Shown here: positions 54,820 through 64,000 of the stretch, in pieces
Position numbering within the stretch: position 1 is the first letter of the stretch
Layout: the number at the start of each line of letters is the position of its first letter
NCBI GenBank assembly: GCA_029532415.1
Contig: JAQOTA010000059.1
Coordinates: 930,001 to 994,000 of the forward strand
Length of the DNA stretch: 64,000 nucleotides
Reading direction: 5' to 3'
Source of the DNA: Marasmius tenuissimus
Taxonomy: Eukaryota > Basidiomycota > Agaricomycetes > Agaricales > Marasmiaceae
Made by a program: the position numbers and the translations under genes
The notes under the pieces: model-generated
Told to the model about the DNA's origin: nothing
The model's input: only the letters and a program-made list of their open reading frames with translations
Database searches by the model: none

Positions 54820-55396
54820 AAAGGAAACGATCTAGACTTCTCATCCTGAACGATCAAAGGTATATTCAAGAGACAGTGAGCATTTTGACTTTTTTCTATC
54901 TTTCGGACACATTCACGCAGAAGAGCGAGGAGATTATAGAGAAAGCATGGAGCGGCTCGCACAATTTTCGACTCTGTGCAGTACTGCTAGCGTCTTTAGA
55001 GTCCTCAGATGCCGACCATTTGCCTAACGGAACTCCCTCGTAGCCGTATAGAGTCACCGGAAGTCGGATTAGATGCCTTCCCAGCATACTGGTACAGTTT
55101 TCTTGAATCAGCGTCATTCCGCCTTCCCAGACTGAATTTGATGTGATCAGTTCGAAGACGTCGTGTACAACTCATAGCATTGCGTTCGACCAATATGGGT
55201 CTCTTGAAGTTTCGCCGCACACATGTCCAAAGCAGCGGTTCGGCTCGTGTCAGGAGCGATCACCCTGGCACAGGTAGCGGGTCACGCAGTCGAGTAATCT
55301 GAAGACGAGACGATGGAGGATGGTGGCGGCCTTCCATCCCAATCAATATCTCCAGATCAGACAACCGTGGACGGCTGATCCAAAGTAGCATTATTA
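54820..55396. repeat. Segmental duplication, copy 1 upstream block
   Basis: Near-identical to 60852-61426. Both contain CTTCTCATCCTGAACGATCA at the start and the same sequence down to GATCCAAAGTAGCAT. In copy 1 this block runs directly into the membrane gene at 55616. In copy 2 it is separated from its gene by about 1.2 kb of inserted sequence. Confidence 0.8.
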
Positions 55397-55615
55397 CTTA
55401 ATGCCGGATGGTGAGCACTGAAAACTTGATGATCATGGAGCCCGCTGGTGTTCGAATGCAAGCCGTCATTACATATGGCGGCGGAAGGGAGATGGACCGC
55501 ACAAATCACAATTCACCGAGTAGACCAAGAGGAGGCCAAGGTTCCCGCTCAGGAGTTGAAAGGAGCTGAACCATCAATCCTAATTGCCTTCTTCCCCCCC
55601 CCACCCCGTTCTAGA

Positions 55616-57130
55616 ATGGCTCTTCAGCCCGATGCTTCAAATACTATGGAAGAACTTGGTCTGGTCGCTGGGTACGCTAGCAACATTATTCTGAATTCTA
55701 CTGTGATGATGACAAGTGCGGTCCTCCACGGTGTGTACTTGTCCTTTGTCAGTTGTTCATTGACTGTGACTCACTAGCGGCTCCTTTAGGCGTTTACTTT
55801 TTCCTCACTACCTCAGCTTTGGTCATTCTAATCACGTACGCGTTCTGATATCATACCTCCCCGTTCTGTCGAGTTTTTGTTGACTTTTTTGATTCAAAAA
55901 GACGAAAGGAAGGAGTAAAGAGAGCTAGGGTGGGCCTCGGCGTGACAGTGATCATTTTATTCAGCATCTCGACCGCAGACCTCTGCTGCAGGATGACATC
56001 CTACATGCTCGTTCTGGAACGACTCAGCGGCGATTTCAATTCCAATCTGGTGCCCGCGGCTACCCAGGGCCCATTTGACCTTACGAAATATTACACCTTG
56101 GTGCTCATAAGTGAGGCATTGTTTGCCATCTCGGTCCGTCGCCCTGTTTCGTCTAAACCCGGCACACCACTTGACTTGGAACTAGTTCGTCATTGGAGAC
56201 GCTATCGTCATCTGGAGGGCATGGGCGCTTTCCGGCGGGAGGATGAGAATCATGTTCTTGCCAGTCGTTCTGCAGGTGGCCCTCACAGGCAAGTGAACTA
56301 TTCGCGGGTGCACCCCTTTCACCAATATTAACATGAGTAATCAGGCACTGCGTTTGGTTGGATTGGCTGTTTCTTACGTGCAGGCACGCCAACCAGCGTT
56401 GATGTTCCAGTGCAGTGTAGACCCAGTTACAGGGCGACATACCTTCTATCTATATTAACTAACATATCCGGAACGTCTGTCATTGGCTACACAACTTGGT
56501 ATGTTCGAATTTCACTTACAGTCCCCACACCGATGCAGTGTTTACGTGTATTCTCGCGGCCGCCTAGGTGCTATCGAAAGTCGATACGGAAATATCTCGA
56601 CACATGCCGCCATCAAGCCAGGGCGGGCAAGATTATGGCGTTACTACTCGAGTCTGGCATCCTCTATACCTCTCTACTGGTGAGTATGCTTCGGAAGGCA
56701 TTCTTCATTTCGAGTCGAGCATACCATTGAGCCCTCCAACTTGGTAGATCATCCAATTCACGTTCGTAGTTGCCCCATCCAACCCCGACTCTGAGTTTGC
56801 CTATCAAGCGTTCCAAAAAATCTTCTCCGGTGTTCCAACACAATTGGTGGTACGTCAAGATTCATAGATATTTTCAAAAATCTCGAGGCTCAGGAGTCTT
56901 ATCGTGGACAGGGGCTTTATCCAGTAGCAATTATCGTCCTTGTTTCTCTGCAGCGTTCCCTATGGGATACAAATGGAGTCCCATCTCCACAACTAAGCAG
57001 CGCTCGGACTTCGAAGGCATCTCGACACATGGACCTGGAGAGTTCCGGTCACCAAGTCCTTCAACGGAGCACACCCAGTGACATCAGGCGAGTAGACGGG
57101 GGCTTTGTTCTATCAAAGAGTCGATTTTAA
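55616..57130 (+). CDS. Seven-membrane-segment protein of an Agaricomycete family, array copy A, 360 aa
   Basis: Eight exons: 55616-55730, 55790-55835, 55902-56133, 56186-56288, 56345-56498, 56568-56679, 56748-56849, 56912-57130. They give 1083 bases in frame. Hydrophobic segments in order: HGVYFFLTTSALVILIT, GLGVTVIILFSISTADLCC, TLVLISEALFAISFVIGDAI, MFLPVVLQVALTGTAFGWIG, ILTNISGTSVIGYTTW, MALLLESGILYTSLL and LYPVAIIVLVSLQRSLW. The IVIWRAWAL, LLLESGILY and LYP..IIVLVSLQRS motifs are typical of this family. A polar C-terminal tail of about 60 residues follows. The topology suggests a receptor-like protein in the plasma membrane; ligand and partner are unknown. Intron 4 appears to be GC-AG and intron 3 has an unusual GTCCGT donor. 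Confidence 0.78.
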
Positions 57131-59108
57131 CTGGGAGACTTCAGGCCGCTTTCAGTCGTACTTGTTACAGGGGAGACACGTGAGGTCGAGGACCAGAAAG
57201 AAGATGGAGGATCACCTCCTCGGCTTCGTTCCTAAAGATTCCATTGTTCACCAAATGATTGATACGCCGTAAAAGCGTGTAAGTTATTCCGTCGAATGTA
57301 TCGCGGGGAATCCTTTTCGCAAAGGGCTATAATATACGAACATCACGAAAACCACCTTCCGGTTTGGACGATTCGGCACGTCGGACGTCGTAGCGTTCCT
57401 CGTGAATTTCGGGAAGGAGAGTGCTGTTATTCGACGTAAGCCCGCCGCTGCATGCTTAGATTGTGTTGAGGTTGTTTGAAAGACCTAAGACGGAAATTTA
57501 GGAGGAAGGAAAATCCAATACCAGCATGTCGTGGCGAGGCGGATAAGACGCCCGCTCGAGCCTGAGGTCAGCCGTCGTCATCATAATCACGCTGGTCTTC
57601 GAATACGGCAATGGCAGAAACTCTAAGAAACTCCGGGAACACGATTAGCTGGCCTGTTCGGTCGGGACTGTTTTGGGGTTAGGGGCCGCTGAGGTTAGTA
57701 CAGTGATTAGAGTTACTGACTTGTTGCTGACGTGCTTTTCTTCCTTAACGTCAACATCGGTGGAACAACGGGAAGTCGGTCGATTCTAATATGACCCTCA
57801 CGAGCTTCCGTGACTCAGGTAGCACTATATTTGCTTGATACCGAAAATTGAGCATCAGAAAGGTGATAACAATGAATCCTGTCACCGGAAGATGGCGGTG
57901 GTGTTTGAGCACAGTCTATCCTATTTGCATCTATTCTCATTCAGCATGGGATATTTTCAGCAATACTAACTGTCGTTCAAAGTTCGCTATGGGATTCCCA
58001 TCTATCGATCAATCATAGTGACACCGGGATGCAGGGAATACAGCAAACATAGACCTCGCGAAGGGACTGTGGTCACCGGCGAGAGAAAAAATTTCCGTGA
58101 AAGGTACTACCGTCAATGGTTCGATCAAGCCTCTCGTCAAACCCAAACTCCCCGAATCAGTCAAACCTCAATCTCAATAATGAAGTGACAAACGTCATGC
58201 TTGTCATCGTTATTGAAGGACCAGTTACAGGTCTATATTAGTACATAGCCGACGAGGGCCGTCACGGGGACGTGTTGGGGTTAGGGCCATGTCAGTCATA
58301 GTTATTAGTGATTACATCGGATCACCAACGACTCTGCTTTTCTTCCACAACGTGAAAATCAGTGGAACGACCAGAAGTCGTTCAATTCTGATCGATCTAT
58401 CACTAGCTTGCACTCAGGTGGCACTATAATCGCTCGATACTGACTGGTGAGCATCAGAAAATTGATGACTATCAATCCTACTTCACTGGGAGATGATGGT
58501 GGTGTTTGAGCAGTCATACGTACGTCTGTTCTCTTTCAGTATGTGATCTTTTCTACAACATTTAATTTTCTCGTTTCTTGGAAACGTTCGATGTGGGACT
58601 CCCATCTATCAATCACAGTGGCACTGGGATCCAGGGAATATAGCACGTACAAACATAGACCTCGCGAAAGGACTGTGGTCACCAGGAAGAGAGACTGGAG
58701 GGGAAGAGATTCTCCGGAAAAGATATCACCATCAAGGGCTTGGTTAAGCTCCTCGTCACACCAAACCCCGAATCTTCGGTCGAACCTCAGACCCAGTAAC
58801 GAAGCTACAAATGCCTTTCGCTCTGGCAATCGTACGTCGTATCCGCGCCGATTTTTTCCTTTTCTTTTGTCCTATTCTTGTCAGCACTAGATGCAGCCGG
58901 AAAGACGGAAGCACATCATCCGCATCCAATTGCCAAGATACTCTCCGGAGTCCGGATTAACTACAGTGCCCCGTGCCTTGCCTTACTGCGATGCTATCGA
59001 ACGGAAGCTGAAAGGAGAGCGCAATATATAGGTTGGCGTTCGCAGAGTCGTTGATGTCCATCTTTCCCCAATACTTCATCGCTTACTGTTTCCTGGCAAC
59101 CATTCAGG
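57131..59108. other. Intergenic of the membrane-gene array
   Basis: Contains decayed partial copies of sequence seen upstream of copies A and C, and the 58245-58305 repeat. No intact gene is seen. Confidence 0.45.
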
Positions 59109-60458
59109 ATGGCGAGCCCGCATTCCACAAGCATCCCACAGGTTTCGAAGGACTCTGTACTGTTTAGCATTATGTACGGGAGGAATCTTGTCCCTGGTGT
59201 CACCGGGATATTACTGACTGGGATTGTTTATGGTAAGTACGTCCTTGGCCGCTTGACACTCATTAATGATCACGGCGTCCCCCGTTCAGGTCATTACATG
59301 ATACTCACCTTGGTAGCTATTATCATCTTATGGCGGTAAGCGTTCAATTTAGACTTGTTATGCAGTTTACGCTGACCTTAGAACAAGTCGCAAGGACGGA
59401 ATCAAGAGAGCTAGAGTGATTCTTGGCCTAGCCGTGGTCGTTCTGTTCTTTCTAGGGACTGCAGACCTCTGCTGTACTGTGGCATACTACGTGATGGGCC
59501 TTCAGAAGTTTCTCGTAGACGATGCCGAGGTGCCCGATAGACCCGTCACTCAAATCGATACTGTGACTCGCACGATGGAACAACATCGTATATTAGGGCT
59601 CATGCATTCTATCTTGTTCCCAGTAGCGGTGAGTTCCCTTCTGCCGAGCCTCAACTTGACGTGTAGCTCACGTTTGTTGTCGCTAATAGTTCGTCATTGG
59701 CGATGCTGTTGTCATTTGGAGGGCTTGTGCGTTATCCGGTAAGAAGAAAAAGATCGTGTTCCTGTTGGTGATTCTGCAGCTTGCTCTGACGGGTCGGTAT
59801 TGAGCGTGACTTTGACATATCCTTGTTGACAATGAGAACCAATGACAGGTGCTGCATTTGGCTGGATCGGATGTTATGTAGCTACGGGAATGCCCTTAAC
59901 CAGGTCGGACAGATGCGAACCGTTCTATAACACAACATTTGTTCTCTCTGTCATGACAAACATAGGAGGAACCGCTGCGATTGGCTACACGAGTTGGTAA
60001 GTACTCAACTTACCATCAGATCATCATTTTTTCGGTGACTACGCCTTTGTAGGTCTCATTGGAAGGCCATAAGGGAATATTTCAAGTCGTCCAACCGGCC
60101 CGCCAGAGCGGAGAAAGTCACCGTTTTGCTCGTAGAGTCCGGTCTCTTTTATATTGTCCTTCTAGTGAGTCCCAATCAATCTCCGTAACCAATGGGTTTC
60201 CTCAGTGATTTATTGATTTTAGATCGCTCAGGTCGTCGCTACGACCTTCCCAGATAGCCGACTGAGCTACCTAACGTCTGGGGTAGATGTTCTCGGAATT
60301 TCGACACAATTGGTGGTACGCTAAATCACCGTTCGAATCTCGGAGTCCTTGATCACGCGCGTCTCTGGCAGGGGATATATCCTACAGCACTCATCGTCCT
60401 CGTTTTCCTGAAGCGTTCGTTGTGGGAGATAAATGGAGTCCCATCCGGCAAGTTGTAA
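59109..60458 (+). CDS. Seven-membrane-segment protein, array copy B, 319 aa
   Basis: Eight exons: 59109-59232, 59290-59335, 59382-59628, 59690-59792, 59849-59996, 60053-60164, 60223-60315, 60372-60458. They give 960 bases in frame. Exons 2, 4 and 6 have the same lengths as in copy A (46, 103, 112). Landmarks: GLAVVVLFFLGTADLCC, FVIGDAVVIWRACAL, FLLVILQLALTGAAFGW, VTVLLVESGLFYIVLL, GIYPTALIVLVFLKRSLW. It lacks the long tail of copy A, ending GVPSGKL. Clearly diverged from A and C, so it represents an older duplication. Confidence 0.78.
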
Positions 60459-60851
60459 CCACGGTTTTTACACAGCGACACTCGGCGCGTGGATGATTGC
60501 TTCATCCCCCTTCCGCTTTTGAAGACTCCGAGATGTGTATAAGAAAGAGTAAATAAGGGTCTCCACTGACTCTCCAGGGTCAATTTGCTCTATGATGGTT
60601 CTTAAATCTCCCTGTCCGTGCGACTCACGTCGAACTTCGACGGGTGTGCCTTTCTTCGTTGAGGGGAATAGTATCCCTGGAGCCGCTGCTACGTGTTTGC
60701 GTTGCGTTGAAGCTGACTCAGAGTCGTGCAAGAAAGGTCAACTGATGCCTGGGCAGAAAAAATGCAGCATGCCGTGGTAAGGCGGTGAGAGCGTCGCGAT
60801 CGTGGTGATCGTGATGACATGACAGTTGACAAGTACGGAAACCCAAATGGC

Positions 60852-61426
60852 AAGGAAACAATCTGGACTTCTCATCCTGAACGATCAAAGGTATATTCAA
60901 GAGAGTGAGCTTCTTGACTTTTTTTTTTTCTATCTTTCGGACACATTCACGCCACGTTGACCGCTACTATTTTGGAGAAGGCATGGAGCGGCCCGCAAAA
61001 TTTTCGACTTAATTCAGTACTGCTGGCGTCTTTAGAGTACTCAGATGCCGACCATTTGCCTGACGGAACTCCCTCGTAGCCGTATAGAGTCACCGGAAGT
61101 CGGATTAGATGCCTTCCCAGCATACTGCAGTTTCCTTGAATCAGCGTCATTCTGCCTTTCCAGACCGAATTTGATGCGATCAGTTCGAAGACGTCGTGTA
61201 CAACTCATTTCATTGCGTCCGACCGATGTGGGTCTCAACTTTCGCCGCACACATCTCCAAAGCAGCGGTTCAGCTCGTGCCAGGAGCGATCACCCTGGCA
61301 CAGGTAGCGGGTCACGCACTCGAGCAATCCGAAGACGAGACGATGGAGGACGGTGGCGGCATTCCATAACAAGCAATATTCCCAGATCAGACTGACAACC
61401 ACGAATAGTTGATCCAAAGTAGCATC
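60852..61426. repeat. Segmental duplication, copy 2 upstream block
   Basis: Near-identical to 54820-55396, with small indels. Homology stops at GATCCAAAGTAGCAT (61426) and resumes at about 62611. Confidence 0.8.
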
Positions 61427-62610
61427 ACTAATAATTTTCGGGAAGTTGGCCAGGTAAGCGGTTTGACGCCGTTATTTTGGTAAACTCAGTTACACTTGGG
61501 CAGCGAAGGTTTTGACAGTACTTTTGGACATCTGAAGTCCATACCATATGAGTTTCATGAGCTTGGGTTTTGTGCCGGTCAAGAAATGTTCGCTTTGCTG
61601 ACGCGAGTCCAATTTTCGGCAAAATGGGGTAGTTGGCCGGCTGTGAGTATTCACGGATGTTGGTCACTGTAACCCCCGATATGGGTCAAAAGCAATGTAT
61701 TTAGGTTCAAATTAAGATTCAAGAGTGTTAAAAAGATGTATCAAGTACATACCGATATCAGATACCGGTCGTTCACGGGCATCCTGTGTGGGGAACCGGC
61801 CCCAGGCTAATAGCACACATTATTGACACTAGAGCTTCACAGGGCAATTAACATAGTCCTAAAAAGCTAAATAACCAACTAGAAAAGGTATTTGTCCAGT
61901 GCGGATGCCCACGGGACTGGGTGATAAGCCAGGTAGGCCGTCGTGAATATGGCAGATGGCGTGGGTATAAAATAGACGCCGTCAGAAATTCTATCATATA
62001 CGGAGGAAAATAGGCCACGGTGACGGATAACCTGCTCATATCTCTTGCTGGAAGGCACATCCATTGATGTTGAGCTTCTGGAGATAGATATACAGATGAA
62101 GTGCATCATAATTCTCTCAGTGAACTACTGCGACGGCTAAGAAATCACGTAATTTGCTGACTTTCCCGGATTTTTCCGGCCACACCCTGGTCCAAACTCA
62201 CTGAATCACACTCAGGTGGTTTCTACAGGTCGGTACAGATTGAATGTACACTACGTGACTAGCTTTGAGTGACTAGAACACAATGACAGCTGTGTGGAAC
62301 CCAAGTGGCCAACTTCCCAGGGGTGGCCAACTAGGTGAGGGCCTATAGTACAGCTGCTAACAAAATTGTAGATAGGTTCCGGATTTTTTCTTGTTCCGCG
62401 CCTTTGTTTATGGTAAATACAAAAAACCTATAATGGACCTATGAAGCTACCTTTAACTTATACGGAAGCTTCGCGTCCTTGACTCCACCCCGCCTTCATG
62501 GGCCCTCGTCGGGACATTCAGTCGAGGTGGAGCTGGGTTGTTTGGTATGAACAAAGGCGCTGAACGAGAAAAAAAAGCAAAAACTATCTACAATAACTTT
62601 GTTAGCTGCT
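61427..62610. other. Insert of about 1.2 kb inside the second duplicated block
   Basis: Copy 1 runs without a break from GTAGCAT into TATTACTTAATGCCGG. Copy 2 has about 1,180 unrelated bases between the same landmarks. No coding gene is seen. AGTTGGCC-type words recur in both orientations (near 61443, 61627 and 62307-62330), and the last 260 bases form a foldback. Confidence 0.65.
62352..62610. repeat. Foldback / MITE-like element with 24-27 base inverted ends
   Basis: The left arm (62352-62375) reads AGCTGCTAACAAA then ATTGTAGATAG. The right arm (62584-62610) is its reverse complement apart from one substitution and a three-base gap. The right end coincides with the point where homology to the first duplicated block resumes. 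Confidence 0.55.
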
Positions 62611-62831
62611 CTATTACTTGATGCCGGAAGGTGAGCATTGAAAACTTGATAATCATGGAGCCCGCTGGTGTTCGAATACAAGCCATCATTACATATGGCG
62701 GTAGAAGGGAGATGGACCGGACAAATCATAAGTCACGAGTGAACAAAGTAGGCAAAGGTTCCCGTTCAGGAGTTGAAAGGAGGTGAACCATCAATCCTAT
62801 CTGCCTCCTTCCCCCCCCACCCCGTTCTAGA

Positions 62832-64000
62832 ATGCCTCTCCAGCCTGATGCTTCAAATACTATGGAAGAACTTGGTCTGGTCGCTGGGTACGCTAGCAAC
62901 ATTATTCTGAATTCTACTGTGATGATGACAAGTGCGGTCCTCCACGGTGTGTACTTGTCCTTTGTCAGTTGTTCATTGACTGTGACTCACTAGCGGCTCC
63001 TTTAGGCGTTTACTTTTTCCTCACTACCTCAGCTTTGGTCATTCTAACCACGTACGCATTCTGATATCATACCTCCCCGTTCTCTCGAGCTTTTGTTGAC
63101 CTCTTCAATTCAAAAAGCCGAAAGGAAGGAGTAAAGAGAGCTAGGGTGGGCCTCGGCGTGACAGTGATCATTTTATTCAGCATCTCGACCGCAGACCTCT
63201 GCTGCAGGATGACATCCTACATGCTCGTTCTGGAACGACTCCGCGGCAATTTCAACCTCAATATGGTGCCCGTGGCTACCCAGGGCCCATTTGACCTCAC
63301 GAGATACTATACCTTGGTGCTCATAAGTGAGGCATTATTTGCCATCTCGGTCCGTCGTCCTGTTTCGTCTGAACCCAGCACACCACTTAACTTGGCACTA
63401 GTTCGTCATTGGAGACGCTATCGTCATCTGGAGGGCATGGGCGCTTTCCGGAGGGAGGATGAGAATCATGTTCTTACCAGTCATCCTGCAGGTGGCCCTC
63501 ACAGGCGAGTGACCCATTCGCGGGTGTATTCCTTTCACCAATATTAACATGGGAAATCAGGCACTGCGTTCGGTTGGATCGGCTGTTTCGTACGCGCAGG
63601 CACACCAACCAGCGCTGATATTCCAGAACAATGTAGACCCAGCTACAGGGCAACATACCTCCTATCTATATTAACCAACATATCCGGAACGTCTATCATT
63701 GGCTACACGACTTGGTATGTTCGGATTTCACTCAGTCCCCACACCGATGCACAGTGTTAACGTGTATTCTCTTGGCTGCGTAGGTGCTATCGAAAATCAA
63801 TACGGAAGTATCTCGACGCATGCCGCCATCAAGCCAGGGCAGGCAAGATTATGGCGTTACTACTCGAGTCTGGCATTCTCTACACCTCTCTGCTGGTGAG
63901 TACGCTTCGGAAGGCATTCTTCATTTCGATTCGAGCATACCATTGAGCACTCCAATGAGGTAGATCATCCAATTCACGTTTGTAGTTGCCCCATCCAACC
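62832..64000 (+). CDS. Seven-membrane-segment protein, array copy C, partial (runs off the window)
   Basis: Starts MPLQPDASNTMEELG at 62832 and follows copy A exon by exon with a few per cent divergence. The same GTCCGT donor and GC-AG intron are present (CTCACAG followed by GCGAGT). The window ends within the exon corresponding to residues IIQFTFVVAPSN, so the last membrane segment and tail are missing here. Differences from copy A include GDFNSNLVPAA against GNFNLNMVPVA. No stop or frameshift was seen in the visible part. Confidence 0.78.

Overview
The window looks like nuclear DNA of a filamentous basidiomycete, most likely an Agaricomycete. Protein-coding genes are cut by many short GT-AG introns of about 45-100 bases. 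The window holds a KDZ-superfamily DNA transposon, a chromodomain Ty3/Gypsy retrotransposon and several families of seven-membrane-segment proteins of the kind expanded in mushrooms. The only clear conserved housekeeping gene is a Sec2-type Rab exchange factor at 52.7-54.5 kb. No rRNA, tRNA, CRISPR or bacterial-style operon was seen. All gene models were spliced by eye. The models given with an exon list have a total coding length divisible by three.

Left third (2.1-23.8 kb): a composite mobile element. Two inverted repeats of about 246 bases and about 98% identity (2082-2327 and 23517-23763) lie directly inside a 7-base direct repeat, GCCGGAG. Just inside the left repeat is an apparently intact 1009-residue KDZ transposase. 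Behind it lie at least six further spliced genes that fit as cargo: a 151-residue protein, two basic or coiled-coil proteins, a coiled-coil protein, a protein ending in an RNase H1 N-terminal-type hybrid-binding domain, and a 657-residue protein that may carry an HMG-like region. The last cargo gene is split in frame by a second, very young element: an 8.8-kb Ty3/Gypsy chromovirus with identical 713-base LTRs and a perfect CCGCA target duplication. That retrotransposon has intact Gag and Pol, a strong -1 frameshift signal between them, a PBS complementary to its own predicted RNA 5' end (Tf1-like self-priming), and an antisense intron-containing gene with six zinc-cluster-type cysteines and its own TATA box.

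Middle (24.5-46 kb): duplicated fast-evolving genes. Two related multi-membrane genes (25.3-28.5 and 43.3-45.2 kb) flank a tandem duplication of a divergent gene pair. In each pair a large Ser/Pro-rich protein is on the minus strand (29.8-32.6 and 35.3-38.1 kb) and a small acidic protein is on the plus strand; the first copy of the small gene is dead. The Ser/Pro-rich tail module appears to be shared between the first membrane gene and the two large proteins. A small secreted double-psi beta-barrel protein lies at 42.1-42.5 kb.

Right third (46-64 kb): gene-poor sequence with a 203-base MITE (49.4 kb), a 66-residue cysteine-rich secreted peptide gene (50.8 kb), SEC2, and a tandem array of three seven-membrane-segment genes. 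The first and third of these lie in a recent segmental duplication that was later interrupted by an insert containing a foldback repeat. The third gene runs off the window.
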